From an uncultured Poribacteria bacterium (GTDB taxonomy: Bacteria; Poribacteria; WGA-4E; WGA-3G), in contig OX639992.1 of the NCBI GenBank assembly GCA_951828515.1, forward strand, positions 3,078,217 through 3,142,216: a stretch of 64,000 nucleotides of DNA. Direction: 5' to 3'. Both the position numbers and the translations under genes were made by a program. Shown one piece after another: positions 8,770 to 17,276 of the stretch. The notes beneath the pieces are model-generated. The model was not told where the DNA came from. It worked only from the letters and a program-made list of their open reading frames with translations, and searched no databases. How positions within the stretch are numbered: the stretch's first letter is position 1; each line of letters opens with the position of its first letter.

Positions 8770-9405
8770 CTATCGCCGTTCACTTTTCAAAGCACCCCAC
8801 GTCGTAGTGAGTTTGTCTTCCGGTTCAACAGAAAGCGTACCGATGGTATATCGGAAATAGATGTCGTCTTCAGCATCGTTCGGACCACACCACACCCAAT
8901 TCGCTTCACACTCTGGGTCTTTGAGAATTTGTTCCATGATTGCAGCTCCAAATCCCCATATACCACCCCCGAACTGCTCATAAATTTCGAGTTCATCTTC
9001 CCAATCGCTGTCATCGAAATCGACCTTTTCCCAGCCATCCTTCCGATCAGCGAGGAGTTTGCCGGTATCACACCGCCAACCATCTTCACCGGTTCCAATG
9101 TAGTCAGGCTTATCATCGAGGATAATATCGGCGAGAAATCCGCCTCTACCGGCGGCACCGGGTTCAGCATCGTGGACATAGACGGCAATCTGTGCGAAGC
9201 CTTTGTCCAATTTAAATTCGCTGACTGTCGGAACTTGCCAGTTTCCGCTTGCCGCGACTTCTTCACCGTTAATGAATGCAACCCAGGTATTATCGCCGCT
9301 AATCCGCAACGTGCCTTTTTTCGGCACAGCATCTGCGGTTTGTATTAGAAGTATACCGCTCAGGAAGAGTGTGAGTGTTAAAGAGAACATCAATCGATTT
9401 TTCAT
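8770..9405 (-). CDS. Secreted beta-sandwich protein with conserved C-terminal tail
   Basis: 211 residues with a signal peptide (1-27, ending QTADA). The mature part (GTLRISGDNTWVAFINGEEV, then DGWEKVDFDDSDWED near 130-145) has the look of a galactose-binding/jelly-roll domain as found in glycoside-hydrolase accessory modules. The C-terminus SVEPEDKLTTTWGALKSERR matches the tail of the LamG protein at 2654-3403. GGAGG lies just upstream of the ATG at 9405. Likely exported and surface-associated; no catalytic residues recognised. Confidence 0.82.
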   Translation of the reverse strand: MKNRLMFSLTLTLFLSGILLIQTADAVPKKGTLRISGDNTWVAFINGEEVAASGNWQVPTVSEFKLDKGFAQIAVYVHDAEPGAAGRGGFLADIILDDKPDYIGTGEDGWRCDTGKLLADRKDGWEKVDFDDSDWEDELEIYEQFGGGIWGFGAAIMEQILKDPECEANWVWCGPNDAEDDIYFRYTIGTLSVEPEDKLTTTWGALKSERR

Positions 9406-9471
9406 AAAACCTCCATAAAAGGGCGGTTAGAACCGCGTCAATTGTTTATTGTGGCACGTCTTGTGTGCCGG

Positions 9472-10386
9472 TTACTTTGTATATGTCTGTGATTCAAGTG
9501 CTAACCGTCCGGCGAGATCTGCGACGAACTGATAGGCGACGCGTCCTGAACGTCCACTTGAAGATGCTTCCCATTCCAATGCCGCTCGGTGTAATGCTTC
9601 CGTTGGAACAGAGAGTCCGTGTTTCTGGGCATAATGAGAAACAATCTGTAAATAGGTATCCTGTGAAATCCGCTGAAAAGCGAGGCGCAACCCGAAACGG
9701 TCACTCAACGAGACCTTTTCCTCTGTCGCCTCACGCGGATACAATTCATCTTCGTCATTCTGTGGGTATCGGTTCTCGTGTACCTGTCGCGGCATCAGGT
9801 GTCGGCGATTCGAGGTGGCATAAATGAGGACGTTGTCCGGACAAGCGGAGATCCCGCCCTCTAACATCGCTTTCAATTCGCGATACTCGGGTTCATCTTC
9901 GTTGAAAGCGAGGTCGTCACAGAAAAGAATATACCGTTCGGGACGTTCCCACAGCACCTCAGCAATCTCTTGAAGATGGACAAGTCCCTCCTTATTGACA
10001 CCGATTAACCGGAGTCCAGCGTCGGCGTAGCGTGCCAGCATCCCCTTGACGAGCGAAGATTTACCCGTGCCGCGGTCACCCCATAGCAGGACGTGATTGG
10101 CAGGCAGACACTGTAGAAACTGCCGTGTGTTCCGGTCGAGTTCGGCAGATTGCCTCTCTATTCCGATCAAATCCGATACGCCTGTGAGATTCGGATGTTT
10201 AACGGGAATAAGATGCCCCGATCCATTCTGTGCTCGCCACCGAAAAGCGATGTAGTCATCAAGTTTGGCATCAAGCACCACACTCGACGCTTGGACCCGG
10301 AGTCCCCCCAAGTGGCTCAACAAGTTATCTGCCTTCTCCAGCAGTTGTATAAAAAGTTCTTCCTGATTTCGCGTTTTTTCAGACAT
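9472..10386 (-). CDS. DUF815-type AAA ATP-binding protein
   Basis: 304 residues. Walker A is LLWGDRGTGKSSLVK (about 105-119) and Walker B is ILFCDDLAFNEDE. The 'ATSNRRHLMPR' sensor-1-type segment and the C-terminal lid (SGRSGRVAYQF) fit DUF815 ATPases, which resemble small AAA+ proteins. The cellular role of DUF815 is not established. The start lacks a good SD. It lies just downstream of a gene remnant and the ThDP gene, on the same strand. Confidence 0.85.
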   Translation of the reverse strand: MSEKTRNQEELFIQLLEKADNLLSHLGGLRVQASSVVLDAKLDDYIAFRWRAQNGSGHLIPVKHPNLTGVSDLIGIERQSAELDRNTRQFLQCLPANHVLLWGDRGTGKSSLVKGMLARYADAGLRLIGVNKEGLVHLQEIAEVLWERPERYILFCDDLAFNEDEPEYRELKAMLEGGISACPDNVLIYATSNRRHLMPRQVHENRYPQNDEDELYPREATEEKVSLSDRFGLRLAFQRISQDTYLQIVSHYAQKHGLSVPTEALHRAALEWEASSSGRSGRVAYQFVADLAGRLALESQTYTK

Positions 10387-10405
10387 TATTTAAGATGTGT
10401 GCCTA

Positions 10406-10528
10406 CTACTTTACAAATTGCTTTAACTGTCCCCATGTTAGCGTCAATTTGCCCGACGCATTAACAGCAAGAGGTTCACCAAAAATCAAAGTACCGAGAT
10501 TTGCTGATTCATCTGGATTCAGATAGAC
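10406..10528 (-). pseudogene. C-terminal remnant of a secreted-protein gene (tail motif)
   Basis: Forty sense codons follow the stop of the ThDP gene in the same frame and end at a TAG (10406-10408). The peptide includes 'NPDESANLGTLIFGEPL' and ends 'GKLTLTWGQLKQFVK', clearly like the tails of the 2654-3403 and 8770-9405 proteins. No start or upstream domain is present, so it looks like the 3' end of a lost gene. Alternatively, stop readthrough would append this tail to the ThDP enzyme. Confidence 0.6.
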
Positions 10529-12169
10529 TTAAACTTTCTCAGACACCCGTTCTGCCAACCGAGCAAGGGCAGGCGACATGTCGAATTTGTCAATTTCTGC
10601 CTCAATCAGGACAAAATGTTGTGTTTCGGTAAGTGCTGTCTTCATAGCAACGCCAAATTCGCCCTCGGTTTGAACAGAAAATGCACTTCCTGCCCCGAAG
10701 AGTTCTGGCACAAGTGTATAGTTCCAATTCTCTATAGTGTTAAAGGAACCTTTAGCGAGCGGACGAATGGTGCCATACCCCTTGTTGTTTAAAATCAGAA
10801 TGATCGGATTGAGTCCGTAGCGAATGGTTGTTGACAACTCGGTGCCGGTCATTTGGAATGCCCCATCTCCGACGATCACGATCGGTCGAGCATTCGGTTT
10901 GCTGAGTTGTGCGCCAACAGCGGCAGGAATTGCAAACCCCATTGAGGTATAATAGGCTTGAGAAATAAATTCCGTGTGTTCCGGTAGACGTAAATCCGCA
11001 GCACCCCAAAGGCAGTCTCCGACGTCGGGGATAACCATCAGGTCGTCACACAGAAATTGGTTAAGTTGTTGGAACAAGCGCTGCACAGTTAACGCTTGGT
11101 CAGGGACCATCACAAAGGGGTCTGCCACTTCCAGTACCCACTCCAAGTTGGTTTCGGGGCGTTTGTCGAGTTGTGGAGAACACAAGCCATCCATAAAATC
11201 CTCGAAAGTAACATCTTCATAAGTGGAATAACCGACTGTGATTTTATCCGAGATGGCATAGATACTACGGCTTCGCGCAAGGTTTGCCGTGTAAATCCCA
11301 AGGTTGACATCGGTCATGAAGGCACCAAGCATAATAGTACAATCGGAAGTTTCAACAAGCATTGTGATTTCTGCTCTGCCCATCGCGCCACCATAAATAC
11401 CTAAGTAGAGCGGATGCGCTTCCGGCATCACGGATTTGCCCAACAGCGTTGTCACCACTGGGATCTGTTTTTCTTCTGCAAGCCGAAGTAATTTGTCTCG
11501 AAATCCGAATCTATGCAGTTCAGCCCCGGCTAAAATGACAGGGTTTTCGGATTGATTTATGAGCGCGATGGCATTAGCTAAAGCAGCATCCAATGTTTCC
11601 GGGTCACTTTGGTGAGTGCCCGTTGAGGGGCGTTGGTAGAGTGCCCCTTCTATACCGACCATATCCCGTGGCAATTCAATATAGCCCGGACGCTTATGCC
11701 AATAAACTGCATCCAATACTCTGTCTATCTCGTTAAAGGCAGTAAAAGGTTCGTCAAGTAGTGCTGAGGCAACCGTTATCTCGTCATAGATACGCTGCTG
11801 TGTGTAAAAGTCTTTACCTTTATGGTGCAAAAGGGCACCCTCAGTACGCTCCTTCATTCCAGGACTACCGCTAATGACAACGAGTGGTGATTTTTCAGCG
11901 TAGGCAGCAGTGACAGCGTTAATCATAGATAAACCACCGACACCATACGTCACACACGCGGCCCCCATGCCATTTGTGCGCGCGTAGGCATCCGCAGCGA
12001 ATCCTGCTGTCTCTTCTCGCGTTGTGCCGATGTGTTGAATCGGACTCTGCTCAATCAGATCAAAGAACTGGACTACATAATCGCCAGGGATGCCGAAGAT
12101 GTGGTTAATACCGTAACTTTCTAATTTTTTTAGAAGGTACTCACCAATAGTAGGTTGTCTATTTGGCAT
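10529..12169 (-). CDS. Thiamine-diphosphate 2-oxoacid decarboxylase (pyruvate/indolepyruvate decarboxylase family)
   Basis: 546 residues, full length for the PDC/IPDC family, converting a 2-oxoacid to an aldehyde plus CO2. Visible: N-terminal PYR domain with IFGIPGDYV and the ThDP-activating Glu in TTREETAGFAADAYAR (about 52), the family-specific His pair H115-H116 (LLHHKGKDF), and the C-terminal cofactor motif GDGAFQ ... LNNKGYG. The His pair argues against acetolactate synthase. Overlaps the upstream HAD gene by 11 bases, so it belongs to an operon. Substrate not resolved. Confidence 0.88.
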   Translation of the reverse strand: MPNRQPTIGEYLLKKLESYGINHIFGIPGDYVVQFFDLIEQSPIQHIGTTREETAGFAADAYARTNGMGAACVTYGVGGLSMINAVTAAYAEKSPLVVISGSPGMKERTEGALLHHKGKDFYTQQRIYDEITVASALLDEPFTAFNEIDRVLDAVYWHKRPGYIELPRDMVGIEGALYQRPSTGTHQSDPETLDAALANAIALINQSENPVILAGAELHRFGFRDKLLRLAEEKQIPVVTTLLGKSVMPEAHPLYLGIYGGAMGRAEITMLVETSDCTIMLGAFMTDVNLGIYTANLARSRSIYAISDKITVGYSTYEDVTFEDFMDGLCSPQLDKRPETNLEWVLEVADPFVMVPDQALTVQRLFQQLNQFLCDDLMVIPDVGDCLWGAADLRLPEHTEFISQAYYTSMGFAIPAAVGAQLSKPNARPIVIVGDGAFQMTGTELSTTIRYGLNPIILILNNKGYGTIRPLAKGSFNTIENWNYTLVPELFGAGSAFSVQTEGEFGVAMKTALTETQHFVLIEAEIDKFDMSPALARLAERVSEKV

Positions 12170-12854
12170 TAGAACTCCTTGTTTGGGAGCTTATCAAAAA
12201 TTCTAAATCCAATAATCCAGACACATCTTCAAGAACCGTATAAACATTGTAATCTTTGAAAGCCGACCGTGGCGTGACACCCGATAGCACAGCGATAAAC
12301 GCAATATCGGCACGTCGCGCCGTTTCAGCATCCGTCACGCTGTCTCCGACGTAGAGGCAATTTTCGGGAAGGCTACCTGTTTGGGCAACCGCTAACCGTA
12401 GACCTTCAGGATTCGGTTTGTACGCAGCGTCTCCGCCACCAACGATGACTTCAAACGCCTCTAATAGACGCTCACGCGCAAGAATCGGTTGAATGTAGCA
12501 GCGACGTTTCTGAGAAACGATAGCAAGTTGGATACCAAGTCCCCGCAACGCCTTCACCGTCTGTGGTACTCCCGCATAAAACTCCGCCAACGCAACCATT
12601 GTCTCATTAGCACGTTGATAAAACAACCGCGTAAATTCATCCACATATTTGGGGTATGCGTCCCCGGCTAATGCCGGCAATATATCTGGTAGCGACAAGC
12701 CGATTGTCTGACGCACCGCGGCATCAGAAGCGGTCGGCAAACCCATTTTTTCAAACGCGAAGTTGACACCGTCAATTGTTCCGCGAGCGGAGTCTACCAA
12801 TGTATAGTCAAAATCGAATATGATTGTTCCGACGGGTAGTTTCAATTGGCTCAA
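12159..12854 (-). CDS. HAD-superfamily phosphatase (phosphoglycolate phosphatase-like)
   Basis: 231 residues. HAD motif I is DFDYTLVDS (nucleophile Asp 14, acid Asp 16), motif II is in LAIVSQ, a lysine lies near GGDAAYKPNPEG and motif IV is VGDSVTDAETARRA. The helical cap lies between residues 20 and 90. Gph-like enzymes dephosphorylate small phosphoesters; exact substrate is unknown. Overlaps the Ldh2 gene upstream by 4 bases and the decarboxylase downstream by 11. Confidence 0.88.
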   Translation of the reverse strand: MSQLKLPVGTIIFDFDYTLVDSARGTIDGVNFAFEKMGLPTASDAAVRQTIGLSLPDILPALAGDAYPKYVDEFTRLFYQRANETMVALAEFYAGVPQTVKALRGLGIQLAIVSQKRRCYIQPILARERLLEAFEVIVGGGDAAYKPNPEGLRLAVAQTGSLPENCLYVGDSVTDAETARRADIAFIAVLSGVTPRSAFKDYNVYTVLEDVSGLLDLEFLISSQTRSSNAK

Positions 12855-13903
12855 AATTCAAGTTCGGGTATCCCGACCTCCGCTGCTGTTTCTTGAATCT
12901 GCCGCCATGTCTCGTCATCAATAGGAATGCCCTCGCGCAAACGACGCTCTGTTTGGCGCGCCTCGATTTCTCCCGGAGCCAAGATCTCATCGAACCCCGG
13001 TGCGGTGGGTGAGGCTTTCACGTGGGTAATGAGTCCTTCAACATGCTCATAAAAATCATCAAGCGATGTGAAATTAGCAATATCCAAGACAATCATCAGG
13101 ATACCGTTCTGGAGACGGTTGTTCCCGGATCCACTGCAACCAGCACCCGACAGCGCACCTCCCAAGATGTCGATCATCAGACCGAGGGCGTATCCCTTGT
13201 GTCCAACGATCCCACCAAGCGGTAACAACGCGCCCTGCGGAGATTCTATCAAATCCTGTGGATCCTGAGTCGGGTTGCCTTCGCTGTCAATCAGCCAACC
13301 GAGAGGGACAGGCTCCCCGCGATTAAACGCCACGCGGATCTTGCCTTGTGCAACGACGCTACTCGTGATGTCAAGCAGAATTGGATGTCCATTGCGTGTC
13401 GGTGTGGCAATCGCTATCGGATTCGTTGCCAGCCGTCCATCGCTTCCACCGAAGGGAGCAACGTAGAGCGCAGTTCCACCCGCGTTCACCATCGTGATGC
13501 CCACCATGCCGGCTTCAGCTGCCATCAGTGGATAACTCCCGATACGTCCGATGTGATTACAATTGTAGACGCTGATTGCGCTGATTGTGCTTGACTTCGC
13601 CTTCTCTATCGCGAGCGACATTGCCTTCTGTGCGATGACGTGCCCAAACCCCCAATTTCCGTTGAGGAGTGCATGTGAAGCCGACTCATGTTCAATTTCC
13701 ATCGGTGCTCCGGGCTGAATGAGTCCGGATTCGATGAGTCCAATATACTGCGGAATGCGGAGAACGCCGTGGGAGTCATGCCCTGCAAGATTGGAAGCGA
13801 CGAGCAGTTCCCCGATGATCTCTGCTTCATCGCTTGGAACACCCCCGGCTTTGAAGATGTTGGTTGTGATTTTCTGTAACTGGTTCTGTGTGAAATTTGG
13901 CAT
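12851..13903 (-). CDS. Malate/L-lactate (Ldh2) family NAD(P)-dependent dehydrogenase
   Basis: About 350 residues when started at the ATG at 13903. Upstream in-frame codons extend to 14053 but look non-coding, and homologues begin near 'MPNFTQNQLQK'. The family signature 'ASNLAGHDSHGVLRIPQYI' with the catalytic His is present, as are 'NCNHIGRIGSYPL' and 'GHKGYALGLMIDILGGALSGAG'. Oxidises 2-hydroxyacids or reduces 2-oxoacids such as ureidoglycolate, malate or sulfolactate; substrate not resolved. First gene of the Ldh2-HAD-ThDP operon. The leader CCGCAAGGTAAAATTAAAATA precedes the start and supplies an AAGG ribosome-binding site. Confidence 0.85.
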   Translation of the reverse strand: MPNFTQNQLQKITTNIFKAGGVPSDEAEIIGELLVASNLAGHDSHGVLRIPQYIGLIESGLIQPGAPMEIEHESASHALLNGNWGFGHVIAQKAMSLAIEKAKSSTISAISVYNCNHIGRIGSYPLMAAEAGMVGITMVNAGGTALYVAPFGGSDGRLATNPIAIATPTRNGHPILLDITSSVVAQGKIRVAFNRGEPVPLGWLIDSEGNPTQDPQDLIESPQGALLPLGGIVGHKGYALGLMIDILGGALSGAGCSGSGNNRLQNGILMIVLDIANFTSLDDFYEHVEGLITHVKASPTAPGFDEILAPGEIEARQTERRLREGIPIDDETWRQIQETAAEVGIPELEF

Positions 13904-13923
13904 TATTTTAATTTTACCTTGCG
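13904..13923 (-). repeat. CCGCAAGG-type A/T-rich leader repeat
   Basis: On the minus strand it reads CCGCAAGGTAAAATTAAAAT directly before the Ldh2 start. Related copies lie at 30304-30323, 56509-56530, 56618-56640, 56860-56880, 62830-62850 and 63096-63114, some with no gene in that orientation. Confidence 0.6.
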
Positions 13924-14133
13924 GATAAATAGGGATTAATAAGTCTTTGACCTCTTGCGCGTTCGAGTCGCCTGCGCCGTTTTTGCAGGCTGCAGGTTTG
14001 GATAGAAGATTGGAAGGATGGGACCCCACCATTCTTCCAATCAACACTTCCAATCACGGCTTCACCGAAAACTTGCTTGTAACGAAGTGGAAACCAGGGC
14101 AGAAGCTTAATCGTTAAAAAACTCTACTTTCAA

Positions 14134-14919
14134 CTATGCCGCTTCAAATAATGATGGGAAATGACGATGCGGATCTGCGGGTTCACGGAAGAGAATCTTT
14201 TGACGTTCTGTTAATTCTATACCCTCCGGTATCGCCACACGACGTGAAGTCCACGCGATGTGTGAAACACAATACTTATACAGGAGGGATCTGCGTTGAT
14301 GCTTGCCGTTCCATGCCGCTGTGCCGTGCGTCAGTGCCTCAGTAAACAAAATCGCCGAACCGGCAGGAGCCTCTGGAATGACGACACAAGATGACTTATC
14401 GGGTACTTCAGCTATCTGTTGTGGTAGTTTGAAATTGCCTTTATGGCTCCCCGGAATACAGCAGAACCCACCGTAATCCGGTCCGGTATCTGCGAGATTC
14501 CACGTCACAACAACGAACCCGTTGTGAATCTCGTTATCTCGGAAAGAGTAGTATTCCCCCGGTGTCGCTCTTGCCGTGGGAGAGGTAGCACCGTAGTCGG
14601 CATGTAGATGTCCGCGCGGCATCCCTTCCCGCATATACATCCCGTAAATTCGATCGAGTCGAAAGCAATCCCCCAGACGGAATTGAAGTATCGACATAAT
14701 CTTGGGATGGTCGAGTAAATCGCAAAATGGTTTTCCCCACTGCAGAAAACCTGGACCATCTGGGGCACTTCCGAACCTTTGCACCTTCCCCGGTGTGGGA
14801 AGTTGTTGTTCGTCAACACATTGATTGAGTGCCGCAACCTCTTCTGGACTCAAGACATTCTCAACGACGAGGTAACCTTGCACGTCAAAGAGGTACTGTT
14901 GCAACTGTAAATCACTCAT
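14134..14919 (-). CDS. Phytanoyl-CoA dioxygenase (PhyH) family Fe(II)/2-oxoglutarate oxygenase
   Basis: 261 residues. The double-stranded beta-helix iron site is visible: H-x-D in HLHADYG, and the distal His in EALTHGTAAWNG followed by the 2-oxoglutarate-binding Arg in HQRRSLLYKY. Also 'GPDYGGFCCIPGSHK', typical of PhyH. Hydroxylates an unknown small molecule. One of four PhyH genes here, each flanked by unrelated genes. Monocistronic; the AGGGTAG upstream of the ATG gives a plausible SD. Confidence 0.9.
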   Translation of the reverse strand: MSDLQLQQYLFDVQGYLVVENVLSPEEVAALNQCVDEQQLPTPGKVQRFGSAPDGPGFLQWGKPFCDLLDHPKIMSILQFRLGDCFRLDRIYGMYMREGMPRGHLHADYGATSPTARATPGEYYSFRDNEIHNGFVVVTWNLADTGPDYGGFCCIPGSHKGNFKLPQQIAEVPDKSSCVVIPEAPAGSAILFTEALTHGTAAWNGKHQRRSLLYKYCVSHIAWTSRRVAIPEGIELTERQKILFREPADPHRHFPSLFEAA

Positions 14920-15182
14920 ACGCCTACCCTCCTGCTATCTACAGGCTTCAAACTAAATTCGATCTGGAAACAGGTTAAATTTGTCTCTGCTCGCATTCTG
15001 TGAAATTATTCAATAAGAATTGATTATCAATTTATCATATTTGTAGGGTAGTGTCAAACAAATTTTCTTTTCATAACGCCAGTTTGAAAAAAAATAGTAG
15101 AAGCGAAGGCGGACGCAAATTGAGCAAAAAAGCAATGGAGTCACCCCAAAAAGGTGGTTTTTAGGGAACTAACCCCCTAAAT

Positions 15183-15198
15183 CCCCCTTATCAGGGGG
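15183..15198. repeat. CCCCCT/AGGGGG hairpin element
   Basis: Stem CCCCCT / AGGGGG with a 4-base loop, preceded by ACTAACCCCCTAAAT. This G/C-homopolymer hairpin is a known style of interspersed repeat in large environmental genomes. Confidence 0.55.
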
Positions 15199-15295
15199 AC
15201 TGTAAGAGCAAATCTGTCTATCCTAAATATTTATCAAACTCACGTTTTCATAGAGACGTAGAAACCACTTCTACCGCGGATAAAGACTTTAGACA

Positions 15296-15324
15296 TTGAC
15301 GCAAGTCAGAATCTATTGTAAACT
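15296..15324 (+). promoter_or_regulatory. Sigma70-type promoter for aldo/keto reductase gene
   Basis: TTGACG, 17-bp spacer, TAAACT. It lies 50 bp upstream of the ATG at 15374. Confidence 0.6.
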
Positions 15325-15373
15325 CTTTTCTACCGTATATGCCAACGCTATAGGAACAACATAGGGAGGAGTC

Positions 15374-16360
15374 ATGGAAAAGCGAATCCTCGGACGAACA
15401 GGACTCGAAGTGAGCGTTTTAGGGATGGGTGGACTCTTTGTCTCAACGGCGGGCGGTAGGAATCGCGCTGACGGACGTAACGCTATCCGACGCGCGCTGG
15501 AACTCGGTGTCAATTACGTCGATACTGCACCGGGCTACGCCGACAGTGAAGAGGTCGTTGGAGAAGCCTTGGATGGTGTGCTACAACCGCACTATCTTTC
15601 CACGAAAATCGGTGGAAGACCTCAACCCTTTGATCCAAAGGATAAACAACTCTTGCGTCAATCGGTCGAAGAGAGTCTACGCTTGCTGAAAAGAGATACA
15701 ATTGATATTTTGATGGTGCACGAACCCGATCGTCCCGGACAATACGATTGGTGGACAAGCCACGAGACATTTGATGGACCGGTCTGTGAGTTGTTAGCGG
15801 AACTCAAAGAGGAAGGAATTGTCCGTTTTACAGGGTTAGGCGGCACAACCGCACACCAACTCCCCGCGATTATGGCAACAGGGGTCTACGATGTCGTGCT
15901 GGCAGCGCAGAATTATAGCCTGCTCTGGCGTGAAGCGGCAATCTCAATTTTTCCAGAAGCGAAACGACAGAATATGGGGATTGTCATCGGTGCTCCCTTA
16001 CAACAGGGAGCGTTGTCACGCCGCCACGCCGAAGTAGAGACGGGGGCATGGTGGCTGAGTCGCCCGCGTCAAGAACAGTTCAAAGCACTCTACCGATTTT
16101 TGGATGAAATCGAGCTTTCGCTTCCAGAGGCAGGTATCCGTATGGTTATATCCAATCCCGATATTTCTACCGTGTTGGTAGGGGCGAGGTCAGTAGAGGA
16201 GGTTGAACAAAATGTTCGTGCTGTTGAAGCCGGTCCGTTGCCTTCAGAAATATTAGAGCGGCTTCAGGAGATCGCAGATATGGTGCCGTTCCGACCCTTT
16301 GAGGAACCCCATAGTTTGGCGTTCGGTAGGAAATACAGTGGCCCAGGACACGCACGGTGA
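15374..16360 (+). CDS. Aldo/keto reductase
   Basis: 328 residues, NAD(P)H-dependent (beta/alpha)8 reductase. Catalytic tetrad visible: D50 and Y55 in NYVDTAPGYAD, K78 in LSTKIGG and H116 in LMVHEPD. The C-terminal 'ISTVLVGARSVEEVEQNV' is the cofactor-phosphate region. The sequence resembles the L-fucose/galactose dehydrogenase-like branch, which fits the nearby fuconate dehydratase and aldolase, but this is inference. Strong SD (GGGAGGAG) and a clear promoter upstream. Convergent with the following lipoprotein gene. Confidence 0.9.
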   Translation: MEKRILGRTGLEVSVLGMGGLFVSTAGGRNRADGRNAIRRALELGVNYVDTAPGYADSEEVVGEALDGVLQPHYLSTKIGGRPQPFDPKDKQLLRQSVEESLRLLKRDTIDILMVHEPDRPGQYDWWTSHETFDGPVCELLAELKEEGIVRFTGLGGTTAHQLPAIMATGVYDVVLAAQNYSLLWREAAISIFPEAKRQNMGIVIGAPLQQGALSRRHAEVETGAWWLSRPRQEQFKALYRFLDEIELSLPEAGIRMVISNPDISTVLVGARSVEEVEQNVRAVEAGPLPSEILERLQEIADMVPFRPFEEPHSLAFGRKYSGPGHAR

Positions 16361-16361
16361 G

Positions 16362-16396
16362 ATGAAAAAAGAGAGGCGCGCTTTCTAAGCGCGCCT
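16362..16396 (-). terminator. Rho-independent terminator of the lipoprotein gene
   Basis: Stem AGGCGCGC / GCGCGCCT with a 7-base loop. Reading the minus strand, the stem is followed by CTCTTTTTTC, so it ends transcription of the 16423-17190 gene. Confidence 0.85.
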
Positions 16397-16422
16397 ACGA
16401 AAAACAAGTAAACTATGAGATA

Positions 16423-17190
16423 CTATTCGTTGATGTAATCTGATCTTAACTCAAATGTATGCAGTACCCAGCTGCTTGCCTGGTTGTCGAGTTCAGCTTC
16501 AATCGCCATTATATCTTCCAACTCTTCATAAACATCAATATCTTCTTGGCTGGCAAATTCCAATACAACAAGCCGGTGTGGAGATTCACCATTGTAATTG
16601 TCGTAAGAGGAGACTGCTTTCACCTGAGGGGGCCCGACCAATTCAGAAGAAACAGAAGCAACCCATTCCAGGTATGCTGCTTTTCCACCAAGGGGATAAT
16701 CAATAAAAATAATACCTTTAATCGGCCAATCATCTCCCTCGATTTTCGCGTAGTCAGAACGCTCAATAAACGTGTGTGCGCTCACTTGAGTTGCGTGGTT
16801 GGGAAGGTCTTCAAAAACGCCGGCTATCTCTGGACGATTCATATACATCATCGCATCAACAAAACTATCAAATTCAAACTCAACAAACCGATGTGGACTC
16901 GTCTCCTCACGATTGTCGTAAGATCTTATCCGATTGACCTCTGCGGGGGCTTGCAGTGTCGGAGCAACGGAGGCAATCCACTCAAGGTACACATCCTTTG
17001 TGCCTTCTGGGTAGTCAACCAACCAGACTAAACTCACTGGAACCTTTTCCATGTCAGTCATCGTCTCATCCATAGTGGCATCTGCTGATGGCATGCCATC
17101 CACCACCATTTTTTGTGCCTTCTCACAACCTGCCAGGGCAATAAAGGCGACGAGAATTATCAGGAATACATTCGCCAATTTCAAGTTCAT
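16423..17190 (-). CDS. Lipoprotein with two tandem ferredoxin-like (NIPSNAP/Dabb-type) domains
   Basis: 255 residues. Lipobox ALAGC (18-22) marks lipidation at Cys22. Two homologous halves follow: 52-145 and 155-250. Each reads '(V/I)DYP.G.K..YLEW(I/V)ASV', 'P..V...SYDN', 'SPHR.V..EF', then '(H)TF..RSDY'. The 'R(Y/V)...SPHR' pattern resembles dimeric alpha/beta barrel proteins, so the duplication may form an intramolecular dimer. No catalytic residues recognised. Function unknown; exported and membrane-anchored. Followed by a strong terminator. Confidence 0.82.
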   Translation of the reverse strand: MNLKLANVFLIILVAFIALAGCEKAQKMVVDGMPSADATMDETMTDMEKVPVSLVWLVDYPEGTKDVYLEWIASVAPTLQAPAEVNRIRSYDNREETSPHRFVEFEFDSFVDAMMYMNRPEIAGVFEDLPNHATQVSAHTFIERSDYAKIEGDDWPIKGIIFIDYPLGGKAAYLEWVASVSSELVGPPQVKAVSSYDNYNGESPHRLVVLEFASQEDIDVYEELEDIMAIEAELDNQASSWVLHTFELRSDYINE

Positions 17191-17276
17191 TATTTCATCT
17201 CCTCTTTAAAATAAAAATAGTAAAATTTTAGAGTTTCCCAATCCTATCAAATCATACGATATAATACAATACTTTT

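Larger units (their letters stand above)
14920..15373. other. 454-bp intergenic region with hairpin element and promoter
   Basis: No gene is seen. It holds an A/T-rich first half, the CCCCCTAAATCCCCC element with a hairpin at 15183-15198, and the promoter of the downstream aldo/keto reductase at 15296-15324. Confidence 0.6.

Noticed and set aside
8734..9348. 204-codon plus-strand frame
   Set aside because: Antisense to the secreted protein gene with signal peptide and GGAGG.
13904..14053. N-terminal extension of the Ldh2 gene to 14053
   Set aside because: Those codons do not resemble the family, and the ATG at 13903 has the usual start and leader.
16459..17031. 190-codon plus-strand frame
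   Set aside because: Fully antisense to the lipoprotein gene, which has a lipobox, internal duplication and terminator.
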